A DNA stretch of 60,000 nt. Source: Symsagittifera roscoffensis (taxonomy: Eukaryota > Xenacoelomorpha > Acoela > Convolutidae). The position numbers and the translations under genes were made by a program. The notes under the pieces are model-generated. The model was given only the letters and a program-made list of their open reading frames with translations, was not told where the DNA came from and did no database searches. Every line of letters starts with the position of its first letter. Positions within the stretch are counted from its first letter, which is position 1. Location: positions 29,614,048 to 29,674,047 of the forward strand of contig NC_087070.1 in NCBI RefSeq assembly GCF_963678635.1, given 5' to 3'. This document shows, one piece after another, positions 1 through 13,200 of the stretch.

Positions 1-71
1 ATTCCAGCTCTAGCTTTCAATTGTTTATGCAAGTTCAGTAATAAACAAAACTCTGAATCCACTTACAGTTT

Positions 72-296
72 GCGGAATCCGCTGACATTTGCGGATTCCG
101 CTTAAAAATTCTGCGGATTCCACTTAGTTGCGGAATCCAGAACAACTAGCTATATTCTCTTGTTGCGGAATCCGCGGTACAACAAATAGGCCGACAAAAT
201 TTACGTTACAGGTATTTGTACGCGGAATCCACGGAAGTGTTGTAAGTGGAATCCACTGACATTTTGGAACATTTTAAAGGTTTGTCTATGGAATCC
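72..296. repeat. cluster of GCGGAATCC motifs in both orientations
   Basis: About eight copies of GCGGAATCC or a one-base variant lie within 225 bp: forward near 72, 130, 165, 222, 246 and 288, and as GCGGATTCC near 91 and 113. Several are extended into short palindromes such as GCGGAATCCGC. The cluster lies beyond the 3' end of the host gene. It could be a degenerate satellite or a protein-binding array; the sequence does not decide between these. Confidence 0.7.
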
Positions 297-300
297 AGGA

Positions 301-914
301 ACATACAGACACAAAATTGTGCGCCTATCCAGTGCACAGTTTTGCCTCGTAATGAAAACTGCGAAAAAGCAAATTTCAGCGTGAACAAACTTGAATCTTT
401 CTTGAAAAAATCATAACGACCTATTTAAGAGCCTTCAATGCGTTAATCGGCTGTTAGTTAAGCTGTACGCGTTCAATTCAAACCATCTAATGGCAATGGA
501 AAAGTCACCTAACTACATTTTCCACCCATTTCTTAAAAAACAAACTTGGAGAATCGCAGAGCCCATGGTACTCTTCTTAATCATATGCACAGAGATTCAG
601 AGTTTCACAATCGTGCGATTATCATTTTAGGAATTTGGTAACACTCGCAAAAACTTTTATGATATGTATAGATTTGTTTATAAATAAGTCAGGAAATCCG
701 GAATTTTTCAAATAAAGGAAACCAACAACTATGTTCAAGCACTAAATTTTCAGACGAAAAAGTACTCGAAAACTTTTAATTTAGTTTATCAATTATGCTT
801 CCGGAAAGTTAATTTCAACTAACTTATGGCAATCTGCGGCAAATAAACTTCGGTAAAAAAATTCAGTGGCTCAAGCAAAACAAGAGAGGGCATCGGATCC
901 GATGATTTTTAGTT
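301..914. other. intergenic stretch, nothing recognised
   Basis: AT-rich sequence downstream of the host gene. I see no ORF with recognisable similarity, no exon with splice sites and no repeat shared with the rest of the window. Confidence 0.5.
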
Positions 915-924
915 TTTATTTATT
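915..924 (-). other. overlapping AATAAA polyadenylation signals
   Basis: On the minus strand this reads AATAAATAAA, two overlapping canonical poly(A) signals, about 300 bp downstream of the stop codon of the host gene. It is a plausible end of its transcript, but AATAAA is common by chance in such AT-rich DNA. Confidence 0.4.
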
Positions 925-975
925 TTAGTCAAGGGTAATGTTTTTATTTACACAAAATTCAGAAAGATGACTCAC

Positions 976-1029
976 TTGTAGCCAATTAGTTTCAGATCTT
1001 GTGAAAAACGGCCCACTGCGGCCACTGAA
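976..1029 (-). other. possible alternative terminal exon of the host gene
   Basis: A 54-nt minus-strand segment is flanked by a good acceptor (GCTTTTCAG) and a strong donor (GTGAGT). If spliced to exon 11 it would replace the RGG-like tail with about a dozen residues before a TGA. It could equally be a 3'UTR exon. There is no transcript evidence. Confidence 0.3.
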
Positions 1030-1226
1030 CTGAAAAGCAAAATGAATTAATAAAAACGCTTAGGTTACAATACAAACACAAAGGTAGAAGAGATAAGTCA
1101 GTTTGTAGATCATTAATAACAACTATTGCAACTCGAAAATACACCAATCAGTTAGTCCGATCATTGGGGACTTCCTTCCTGTTTCCTCGATCCTTCCAAT
1201 TCGACTTCCAATTCAGCAGTGCTACC

Positions 1227-1267
1227 TCATGTGAAGCCTCCGTAGTTTGTCACTCGTCCTCCGCGTC
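1227..1267 (-). CDS. hnRNP H/F-like, coding exon 12 (stop)
   Basis: Encodes the last residues, RGGRVTNYGGFT, then TGA at 1229-1227. The acceptor is GCTTTTAG. The tail is a short RGG/GFG-like segment typical of nuclear RNA-binding proteins. Confidence 0.88.
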
Positions 1268-4200
1268 CTAAAAGCAAAGAATTCAATCAACTTCATTGTT
1301 TCGGACAAACCAATTTGGTTTCAAATTTAAACCGACAGTTGCAAAAAACTCCAATGAACAAGTGAACAAAAAATTTAGATTAAAAATTTCAACTTTCGAT
1401 TTCGAAGAAAAAAGCTATCGTCTGGTAGGTAATTGAAACTATTTAAAAGACAATTTCTTTATAAAAAAATAGCCAATAGAAAGTTCGGCACAGGCGAGAA
1501 CAAGCGAGGAAAAAGCAAAAAATAGGCAAAACAAAGTGAAACAAGGACAAGATTAAAAATTCACCTTGAGGAAACTTTTTTGTGGAGCCTATGAGTATCA
1601 CTTTCTCACATCTGCTTCACGACTCCTTGTAACTTTACTAACACTAGCCACCAACAAAGCAGTTACAGATTCTATCAAATTGCCAATGCTATGCAGCAAA
1701 AATTCGACCAAAAAAATTGAAACTAATTCAATGTTCCGGATTTGAATCTCTGACCTGTCAATTAGGAGTCTCACCTCCTCGCATCTGCGCCACCATCGCC
1801 ATGAAATAAACTAGCGGTCAAGCTAATGCTGGTTCCACATGTTTTATTTTTTTTTAATCATAATGTACTGCTACAGAAATGAGTTATTTTCAAAATTTTA
1901 AAAAATGGACTTTACGCAAAACCCTAAAACTTTATGCTTAAGTAGAGGATTGGTCACTTATTTAAAGGATAAAACTACTACTCACTCTTTCAATTGAAGT
2001 CTTTATCTCAGATTTGGCTGGTTGGGTTTCAAAAAACTGAAAAAGATTCTAAAAAACTATAAAATTCAAATTTTTAATTTTTCCTCAATACATAAACTTT
2101 TCTCTATTACGGAAAAGCCTCTTATGCGGAAAAAACTTATTCGCCCTTTTTTAGATTGAACCCTTAAAATCAGATTCAGCTATTAGTTTTCGAGAATAGT
2201 GATAACAAACGGTAAACATTTGAAAAAAAATTCTGAAATTTCCGAATTCCATATCAACTTTTCTGCAAAAAACTTAAGACGGTTCACGCAGGGAAATGTA
2301 AGCACCATGCTGAAAGAAATATCAACCTCAGAATCAGTAGGTTGGTTTTTGAAAAAAAAAAAGGTTTCAAAAAACGGACAAAATTTCACAAATTAGACAT
2401 TTTCTAAGGCCCTTTATTTTTTCAAAACGCACGGCATGGCTGCTTGCGCAATGAAGATTCGCATACCTGAGGGTAGTTTTTGAGACTAAGTTACCCGAAT
2501 TAAACTGAAAAATCTAACCAAAATGTCAAAAATGGGCTTGTTTGAGACCATAACTATTCTCTACCATATTAAAGGAATAGCCGTGATTTGTTCTTATGAA
2601 AGGGATAAACCCGATGATTTTTTCTTTTGATCGAAACTCTCTGTTTAGATTTGTGTAAAAACCATATGAGAAAATGAAAAAATTAGGAAAAATTCGAAAC
2701 ACTCAAAATTCCTCTACAAAAAATTTCGAAGGCCGTAGAACGCGGGCCAAAAAAGAGACGAAAGGGGCGAAAATATGCAGGCACATAGAAGAGCAGCCGG
2801 TTTTTCCATTGGTACCTTTTTGAGAATTAGTGCAGTAGTTTTCAAAGAAATTTTGAAAAAATTTCTACGAAAAAAGCTAAAATTTTCCAAAGCGTCGCAA
2901 AAATAACCAAAAATTCATACATTTTCATAATAACTGTTTCAAAATCAAAGCAGCAACATATGCTATTAAATTGCCTATGCTTAAATATGATTTAATAGCA
3001 ATATACCAAAACTGGCACCAAATGAGCACTTTTATTTGCGACTTAGGTTGGAAAAAACTCTTCGTAATAATATACTACGCTCCGAATGTTTAAAAAGATT
3101 CAATCACGTTTTTTCGTTGTGTGTGCTTTGTTGTAATTGGAGAGCAAGCCAAAATTGGTTATTTCGGTTCATTGCATATCATTGAAAACGGTTCATTAAA
3201 TATCAATTTGATTTCAGCGCACAATATTTGGATTCAAAATACCAAAACTGAATGAGAAAAGATAGGTAGGCAACTGACCTGGCGGAGGGTATTCTCCGCC
3301 TCTGGGTGGCATGGGAGGTCGTGCTCTCCTCATCGGCCCGCCTCCACCACTCATCCCCATCCCACCACACGCATCATATACCTCCACGTATCGATGTCCT
3401 GAAATGAAAATAAAACATGAAGTATTGAACAATCCAGTCAAGATTAGCCATGCTAAAGTTTTTCATTATTTTGAGCAATTTTATTTTTCATAAGCTACTT
3501 AACTTTTGGTTAATTAAAAAATCATTATTTCGTCTGGCCAACATGCTAGCTGGTTTATCTACCAGCAAAAATAACAGCGGAAACTGGGAAAACACAGGAT
3601 TGCCTGGCAGTTGTAAATAATTCAATCCATTTTCCAGCTCACTTGGCGTGAAGGGAAAGTCCATGAAACACACTCTACATAGAGTCCTTTATTCGCGAAA
3701 GGATGACCGGTTTGCAGCTTAGGCATAATTATTTACTGCCAGAAAAATCTTACAACAACACTGTTGCCGCCCATTGGTAGTCTATAAGACTATGAAAAGA
3801 ATGATATCTATATTCGTACTTATGTTCTGTTTGTTCAGTTTGATCGCACCCTCTAAGTCCTTGGGGGATGCGAGGGACACAAACACATCCTGCACTTTGC
3901 CACCCTTGTCTCTACACATCTCCACCCCAGTCACTTTGAGGCTGCCAAAAAACTAAAAACAACTCAACACATTAATTTTTAATCAAAGTTTTAGTCAATT
4001 ATTTCAGTGAATTAAATGTTTTTGTTCGATCACTCTTCGAAGAGTGGGAGGAACTCTGAATTCGGCTCAATTTTTTCCAGCCAATTTTGACTGCCTCACA
4101 GAAATCTTGTAAAAAGTCATGTGTGGTATCACATAACAAAGCCAACTGAGGAAGTATAAAAGGAAAAGAGTACTAAACGCAAGTATACAGAAAAAAACAC

Positions 4201-7200
4201 TGACTTTGTGAAAAAAACTCAACTTTCGAATTTCAAAGAAAAAATGAATGCCCTTTAAACTCATTGAATTTGTAGAACAGTTTAGGATAGGCACTTTTTT
4301 GATAACATTAAACCAACTTGAGAAAACTGGATCAATAGGTAAAGGTTTTATTCCGCTGGAAATAAACAAATTAAATTCCACTTTCGAAACTAGAAATCGT
4401 TCACGCTTTTTGGCGCCATTTTTTCACGATCGTATTTGGAGAAGTGCATACATACCCATGTGCATTGATAAATAAATTAGTATGCATGAATGCAAACCTT
4501 TAGTTATTAGAGCAAACCTCATCTTTCGAACTTCAAAGAAAAAAATAAATGCCCTTTAGCTCTTTGAATTTTTAGAACAATTTATAATTGACACTTTTCT
4601 GTTAACCTTAACACACATTGAGAAAACTGGAGCAATAGATAAAAATTTTATTCCGCTGAAAATCTAAATATTAACACTTTCGAAACTAGAAATCGTTCAC
4701 GTTTTTTTTCGCGCCATTTCCTTGTTCGTATTTGGAGAGAGCTATTTACGTGACTTTCAGCAGATCAATTTCAATTAGGCTCAAAAATTGCATTTATTCC
4801 TAAGTGCCTTCATAAATGTATTAATAAATATCTCAATAGGTACTAGATAGCTCAATAGGTACTTGAGACAGGTTTATAATCACAGTTTGAATAATATGAA
4901 ATCATAAAAGAGATTTGAAACGCCAAAATTTACAACATCAGAGCTCAAAAACTACAATCAAAGTGAAAATAGAATCTATAAAACTGAGGCATATAAGACG
5001 ACTTTTTTCTAAAAAAAAGATATTGCGTACAATATTAAGGTGTTGCGGAGAACAGTTTTTGCTATTCAGATACAAGTCTAGAGCACCAACCCTAGTAACT
5101 TGCTTTCCTCGATAAGACTATGGTCACCCAAACGCTTTTCAAATTTCGACTTTTTTTGCAAAAATTTTTCTTGATACTCATATGAAATAAACCCATTGCT
5201 TAATTGATCCGGAAAAAAAACAACTAATTCCAGCACATTTGAAAAATATTTAACAAGCAAAACTGCATATCGTAGTCTTAACTTCACAATCAGTTCAACT
5301 AGCCATATTTCCTAAATAGGTCATCGTTTGAAAACCGTGCAGCAGTTATTTTGTCCTATGACTGTGGGTGCCAAAAATCAAGCCGAATCATAAAACTAAT
5401 TACTTCGAGTAAAAAAAACTCAAATCAAACATCGTACAACTAAAAAAAAAGGTCTCACAAGACGTGAGCTGGTGTTTTTTTATAATACTTTTATGCTATC
5501 CTCATCATTCGTAGCTTTAAAAAAAATTAAGTTTTCGATTATTCCAAATAACACATTGTTCTCAGAACTTAGGACATTTTACCGAGTAAATCTCTGCGTT
5601 TGTGACATCAAACGGAGTTCCTCTCAGCTGTACTCTGAACTCTGCAATTGGGGGAGGATAGAAGGGTCTGGGGCCACCAAACGGAGGCGGAGGGGGAGGA
5701 GGATACCACTCATCGTCTAAAACAACATACATAGTGATAGCTTGAACACTTGAACGTTGCACAAGAACGAGATAATTTTTTTTACCTTCATAGTTGTAGA
5801 CTTCAACGTAGCGTCGACCTGAAACAACCAAATCAATATACTTTAATCTCAAAATTTGATAGAAAGAATGGTGGAAATAAAAATTATTGTCATATTATCA
5901 AAGAAAACGATGTTGCGATTAGCTAGAAATTAAACTTTATGGAAAACACGTCCAAAATGACGGTCAATATTTAACCAAATATGAAAAAGCGAGATGTTCG
6001 AATAACAGAGTTTGAGCTGATTTGATTTTGAAACACAGAGGTGAAGCGGAGAGATACAATACAAACAAATAACATAAGATGAAAAAAAATGAAAAACGTT
6101 GAAAAAAACAATGTCTCGATAAAAAAGCTCTCTGGGCAAACTTGCCAAGCAAGATAATTGATTATTAAGTTAGCAACGGAACAAAACGTACGAAGCCGCC
6201 AACTTTTGAGCAGACACCAGTTGAGCCGAAATGGATCTGTAAAACGAAAACTTTATCAAGTTTTAAGTCTACCCTGAAAATTCACTTCATGAACAACACT
6301 TGCAACTACAATGAAACTTGCTTGCAGCAAAGAGAAATCTGTGATGTTGCGCCTGAGCCGAAAAAACTTGAGCAGGCAAACGAATGTCCCATAATGAATC
6401 TTTCACCGGAAAATCAATTTCTTACATACTGGAAAAAAAAACAAGGCTCGTCCGAGACTCGAAAACAAGACCGTAGGTAACTAAGGCGACCGCATTACTT
6501 CCAGTTCAAAAGGGAAGGAAACTGGAAGTTGTTAAAGTTCAATCATACAGCAAGTTCAATTTCTTACAGATTTGTAAAAGTTCTTTACGGGTAAAAGTCT
6601 TGCGTAAAGATTGATTGCTTACCTAAGTTCTGCTTGTGGCGACTAAGTGCCAGCTGGTGGTCTCTCTCGTTGCCAAACTCCACCACACAGTCCGTTATTC
6701 TGCCATTGTTGTCCCGCACAAACTCCAGAAACAGCACTTCGGCCGGGTGGAAGAACTAAATAGGAAAAACAAGCTCACACCCTTCAAGATTCCTCGTACG
6801 CTTTTCACATGAAAAATACAAACACACAATTAAGCTAAGCTCATAACGTAGCAATACAAAATTTTAATTGAATTGACTGAATCCCATTTGAATTATCTCC
6901 CAGCATTCCACTGTTATTTTGTTGAGCGAGCTCTTTTTTGCGACTTAAGGCCGCCCGTTTTTTAACGTCTAGAATTTTAACTACATTGTTGAGGTACCAC
7001 TTCTGCAGCCATATTGGTGAGGCTGTGGTAGAACTGAAGCTAGAGGTCAAGTGATATCTCGTCCTCACACACTATCATTGCCATGGCATGAAATCGAATA
7101 CACTACACGATCTGAACATCTCAAAGTGAACGCCGCCTTACCTCTGTGCGAAGTGCGTGGATTGTGTTGTGTAAGTATTCGAAACAGATGTCAAAAATTC

Positions 7201-10200
7201 CCACAAACCTGTACGATATCGTGTCTCGTTGATTCATATGGCAGTCCTTGCATCTTCACCTTGAACCCTGGGCCAGGCGGCGGTCCATAGCCTGGGGAAA
7301 AAATTACCTTCACATCGCGATAATTAAACTTTCAAGCGCGATCAAACTGATCAACAAGTAGACAGATCAAAATAACGTCAGTCTCTTTATTTGCTCAAAC
7401 GATTGAAATAAACTGACATGTGAACAAAGATAGCCGACAGACAGTTGGAAAAAAGTCAATGAACGCAAATAAACAGAAAAACTTCAACATTCGGATTTGA
7501 AAGAAAAAATAGATGCCCTTAAAGCTCATTAAATTTCTAGAACAATTCATGATGAAAACTTTTTTGTTAAAATTAACCCAATTTGAGAAAACTGGATCAA
7601 TAAGTCAATTTTTTTTATTTCGCTAGGAAATCTGAAAATTAAACTGCGAAAAAGAAAATTTGAGTCTAAACAAATCTCAGAACTTTTCCTAAAAAACCAA
7701 AAAAAACAGCAGCACCTATATAAGAGTCTGACTTACTTTCATCGACTCTTGAAGGTTTTATAAAAAAAACACTTCAAATATTCTGCAAAAAAATTTTCTT
7801 CATTTTTTGTGTGCTTTTAATTTTTACTTTCTTTCTAAGCGATTGTATAATTATCGAATCACACCCGCACTGAAGCGACGCTCATCGACTCTGTCATACC
7901 GGAGGGTATGATGTTCTAATACTTGAATCCGAATGGATCGATAAACCTTTAATTCTAAGTCGGAGCGAAAGAAACGACTAGTTGACAGATAACATTTATT
8001 CAACTCTCTTTTCTTATTGCAGTTAGAGTTCGTTCTCTCTGTCTACCAAGGTCAAGTGACCAGCCATCTAGGCGTTAAACATAAGATTGTTAATAATATA
8101 AATAACATATATAAGGATAGTTTGTCGATCCAGACCGGATGACTTTCCCCCTTGACAACAAAAATTTATAAACTATTGTTTTGTAAATTGAGTTTTTAAA
8201 GTCCCCTTAGGACTGATAGATTGAGTTTTATAGTCCCGGTAGGACTCTTTTGGCATTACTTTTCAGGTTGTGTATTCTGCTTGGCAGTTTCTTCTCCCTG
8301 GCTCTCGTGTTCCTCCTCGTCATCATTCTGGTCGTCATCCACTCCACCTTCTGGGCAAATTTTTGTGTTGATAAATAAAATATCGTTATTCGTGTCGGTT
8401 GGCTCATCTTCATTTGGCGGCGAAATTAAATCTACAACTTCAGTTTGATTGATCTTGCTTTTCGGACTAATTGCTTCTATTAGTTTCATGCATGACTTGA
8501 ATTGGGGAGTTGTTTCAGTAAAGCCCATTTCCTGAATGAGAGATTTTAGGCTGGGACAAGCGTTTTCTTGTCTAGCCGGTGGTGAGTCGATTTGAAATCT
8601 AATTGATTGTTTTGTTTCTTCGTTTTGCTTATCTTCGATCGCGTTATTAGGCACCGGGTTTCCAAAAGCATGAGAAAGCGCCGATTGGCGGTTTCGTGTT
8701 GACTTTCTCAATGGTTCCGGTGCATTCGTTGGAGGAGTTTGTTTTTTGTTTTGCCGCTTTGGTGATGGGGCAATGTCTTCAGAGGAATCCGATGATTGAT
8801 CGTCCTCTTCATGTTTGTCAGAGCTTGGTGTTGCTGTTTCGTTGGCCTGCGGAGTCCCAACCGGAATTTCTGCTTGGAGACTCATCCCACTTGTTTGTAA
8901 TCTCCTTGCGGGTCGCCCGCCGGTCCGTTTCCCCGTTGCTTTTGTTTTTCTTTTTGCCGGACTATTGAATTTTCCTTGTACGTGCATTCTTACCTTTTGA
9001 GTCAATTTCTTCGGGAGGCCAGTTTTTTCGTCTTCCTTGAACATCGGGTGTTGGGGAGCGGTAGGATTCTCGATGTCTAAAAAACGTAGGCAAGGTCCTG
9101 ATCTCCGTGCGGATTTATAAGCAACGTAATCACTGAGGCGAGACGGTCTGCATGGTCCGTATATTAAAGGGTTCGGTACAAAAGCAACACCACTGTTTCT
9201 TAATAATCTTGGTTGTTTTCCGAATGTTTGAACCCAAGCAGTGTGTGGGGTATATGTAAGTATTTTCCCGTCTATGGTTATATATTTCTGTTCGAACGTT
9301 CTCGGATCCTTTACCTTGGTCGCTATTCTTATTGTTTTTCGTGCTACCTGATCTATCCGTTTTTTCGTGTTTTTGTCTACCGTTGTTTGTAATCCCTTAT
9401 ACCTTACGTTCAACTTATTTTTGACTATTTCTATAGCTTTAGATTTTGCACCTGTGTCTTTCTGTTGTGTTGTTACGTCCGAGTTTGTCAAATCCCGAGG
9501 CATTTGTGGCTTTTGGTCTCGTTTGTTGATGGATACTTCATCTTCCGACCATCGTTGTAAGTCATGCATTACCTCAGCGGGTAGGGGCGGCTTGGTAAGG
9601 TTCTTGCGATCTAAACATGCATGTTTTGCATTTTCCCAATTCAAATCGTTAGGTGAACTATTAGTTGCTAAGTTTGATAAAGGTGTGTTTGGTTTACGTC
9701 CCATGTGGGCCTCAAATGGGGAAATTTTTGTTACGCTATGCGGTGTAATTCTGAGTGTTTTGATAATTTCTGCTACATCTGAAGCAAGTTTGTACGGTGT
9801 ATTTGTTTTGTCTATTCTCATAACCGCTAATCTACGTTTTAAAGTTTGTATCATTCTCTCGACGACACCTATTGCTCTATGATCATCCACCGGTGAAAAT
9901 AGCAGCTTAATATTGTTTGTATGACAGAAGAGCTGAAATTTTTTAGCTCTAAATGTTTGTGCTTGATCACACCTTATCCTGCGGGGTACCCCGTTGTTTG
10001 AAATGTATCGTTGCATAAATTTAATAGCAATATCTGCTGTTGTGTTTGTTACAACTTTTGCAGTTGGGAATTTTGACCACTTATTTATTGCGACTAAAAT
10101 AAATGCCTCTTTATTTAGTTCATCCGAAAGGGGTCCTGCAAAATCTAGTTGTACTTCCTCATTTGGTTCACATACTGGTTCCATTTGGAACGAAAGTTTT

Positions 10201-13200
10201 TTCCTTGATGATTGGTTTTAAATTTTTACCTTAACGTTTGTAGATCTGCAAACTTTTGCAAAATGACCTCGTTTGGCACATTTTGAACAAATCTTATCCT
10301 TCGCCGGTTAATATTGCAGGTGATTCTGATTGTATTGATTTCCGCACTTATAGCATTGTTTTGAACTGTTTGTATTGCTATTTCTGTCTTGTCCTCTTGT
10401 GTTTTGGGATCCGCGTGGATATGGTCGACCACGGAAACTGCCTCTACCTCTTTGTGAGTTCTGATTATTTGTCGAATTATATCGACCACCCCGATTAATG
10501 ATATTATGTGTGGGTTCTTGTTTTGGTGTAGTTTGTCCATCGAATGGGTTTATTTTCATAGTTCGACTATGTTCAATTCCTTTTTCTTTTCGAATTGCGT
10601 ACTCGTATGCGTCTTGTGTTTGTGCTAACAATTCTTCTGCAGTTTTTTCATTGTGCATGTGTGCTGTAAACATGTCTCTAACCCATTCGTCTTCTCTGAC
10701 TCCGCAATCGGCCCATGATGGCAATTCGACAGAATCTGCATGAAATTGTTCCAGACTTTCCGTTTTCTTTTGTTTACGGCAAATAAAAAATTGTATCGCT
10801 CGAACGCTACAATTCTATTGTAACGAAGATATCCTCCAATGTTGTCATAAATTCTTGCGTGGTTTCATTGTGTAAGACTAGGTTAGGTCGTTTTTGCTGA
10901 ATTTGTCTGTGGCCTTCAGCCCCCAAACAGAGAAAAAGGTAGCTTCGGACCCGTGCGTCTGCTTCGTCCCATCTGTATGAGTTACATAAAACCCCTTTCT
11001 CCCGGGCTTTTCTCGTTTTTCTTGATTGCGCACCTCACGGTTTTTCCTTTGTGCGTCAGTTTCGCCCTGTATTTCAATTTCATATACAGGCTCAACAGGG
11101 TCTGTGAGTGATGGTTTTGGTCGTAGTAGATTCCGAATTTTTATCTCATCTTTTGCAAATACGGCCATCTCCATTATGGCTGCCCACTTTGTCCATTCGA
11201 GTGGTGGTTCGGCCGATGCTCTCTCCCAAAATGGATTGATATTCAGTGGTTTTTTGGAATATCCTGCTGACTGCGCGATGTCATACCGGAGGGTATGATG
11301 TTCTAATACTTGAATCCGAATGGATTGATAAACCTTTAATTCTAAGTCGGAGCGAAAGAAACGACTAGTTGACAGATAACATTTATTCAACTCTCTTTTC
11401 TTATTGCAGTTAGAGTTCGTTCTCTCTGTCTACCAAGGTCAAGTAACCAGCCATCTAGGCGTTAAACATAAGACTGTTAATAATATAAATAACATACATA
11501 TAAGGATAGTTTGTCGATCCAGACCGGATGACAGACTCTTAAACAAACAATTCCAGAAAAAAAACGAATTAGTGTCAGAAATTATTAAATGACTGTTCAT
11601 TTTTGGGCTACATCAATCCTATTAAATCTCATGAATAACATGCACTAACCATTCAGCCGTGCACACTAATACACAAGCAGCAGAAATAAACCAAATACAA
11701 TGCTAATGCTGCAAAAGTGCCACGATGAGCATTTTTTATTTGCAACTTGTGTTACAAAAAAGTTAAATTCGTGATAGACACAGCGCTAAATTAGCGATGA
11801 AAAATCAGTTAGCATGAATCAGCCGAAACGTAGGAGCGAAGCAGAGTACCGCTACACTTGCTAGACAGACATCATATTACATAGAATCAGTACTTCAACA
11901 GAAGCAATACTTTACACGGAAGCAAAGTTACAATTTGCAGACAACAGGAGGAAAAAAGAACGGCAGCTTAAGATTGCAAGAAGCAAAAATAAGAATTAAA
12001 CTGCATTTAAATAGAAACATTTCGAGGCCTACGGGATTTGAAACTGTGACACACAGATGTAGAGTCTAACGTTTTGCCAACTGCACCATATGACCATATG
12101 TCCTGGCTATTTTCGAAGCACCAGCCATCAAAAAGCGGATAAAATGCATGAGCAGTAGACAGATAGTTTTGTTCCTTTTGCTGGTGGTAAATTTATACAA
12201 AGGCGAGGTGGAGCTTCGCACCACTTGCGATAGAATCGGGAAAAAATAGACAAAACTTGATGTCTGAAAAAAATAAAACTTTGAACTACCGAAAAAACTT
12301 GATGCATCAAAATGAATGCCAAGACAAGGGATTATGAAACTAGCATCGGAAGAAAGCTTACGGAGCAGTAAAAAAAGCCGAAAGTACCTGAGCAGAAATC
12401 GTTTCAGCCGTAATAAACATGAAAACTAATTTTAAAAAATGTTCAATATAAAAATAATAAATTGTTTCCTAACGATATCTAGTTACAAAGTTATTTACAA
12501 AAAAAATTATAAATACAAATTAGAATCGTTTGGGAGAGCACCATTAAGCCAACACGGCCCGTTTTCAGGTGTCTCATTAAGCGGAGAACAAAAAAAGTAG
12601 TTAAATTCTTCGATCCAATGCAATGGACCTTCTCAAAATTTATTGAACGTAAAACCTCTTTATCGCACCTATGTTCCGAATCGATCCCAGGGATTAAGAT
12701 TCACACGTCTTTATCTGCGCCAAGGTCGCTGGACAATATTCAACACAGATGCGAAGATTATGGGCTCTTTTTCCTTTTCCCCACCTGCAAACTTTTACAT
12801 GTAAATTTGTTGACTACATTGTCCGATTGTTATGAATCTTTACATACAGACTAATAAGGCCACGACAAACATATTTGGTCTTCATAGTTAACCTCGTAAA
12901 ACCACTCGTTAAACTAATATATTGAAGCTTGTGTGAGGTGGGGGGAAGGAAAAAGAGCCAGGTTCTGCTTTGCAAACATTAGCGAGAACACGACAAAAAG
13001 CAGCACTATAAAGTGCAATAAAAAAATTGAAATTAGCCTCGAATTAGTAAAAATTTGGCTTGGCATTGGATTCAATCTTCCAACCTAGAGAATATGAATC
13101 TCATGCACTAACCATTCAGCCGTGCACACTAATACACAAGCAGCAGAAATAAACCAAATACAATGCTAATGCTGCAAAAGTGCCACGAAATGAGCATTTT

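Larger units (their letters stand above)
7887..11538 (-). mobile_element. internally deleted LTR retrotransposon with 5-bp target duplication
   Basis: Two ~254-bp LTRs (7892-8144 and 11279-11533) flank a 3.1-kb interior, and GACTC occurs directly outside both ends. The interior holds gag-like remains, a zinc knuckle and an integrase ORF, all on the minus strand. Protease, reverse transcriptase and RNase H are absent: the zinc-knuckle region runs within about 50 bp into the integrase core. A purine tract abuts the downstream LTR as expected. The LTRs differ by one 2-bp indel and a few substitutions, so the insertion is fairly young. It lies in the sense orientation within intron 5. It is most likely a non-autonomous derivative of a Ty3/gypsy-like element. 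Confidence 0.93.

Noticed and set aside
2199-2396. 65-aa ORF in intron sequence
   Set aside because: It overlaps decayed satellite-like sequence, is low in complexity (Lys runs) and has an equal-length antisense ORF.
3311-3493. Plus-strand ORF rich in Pro
   Set aside because: It is antisense of host exon 11.
9367-9882. 171-aa plus-strand ORF
   Set aside because: It is the complement of the integrase ORF, with no recognisable motif.
12030-12100. A functional tRNA gene
   Set aside because: A and B boxes are present, but no acceptor or anticodon stem closes, and the module sits in dispersed repeats. The same holds for the modules at 1.7, 6.4, 13.1, 13.5, 17.7 and 21.6 kb.
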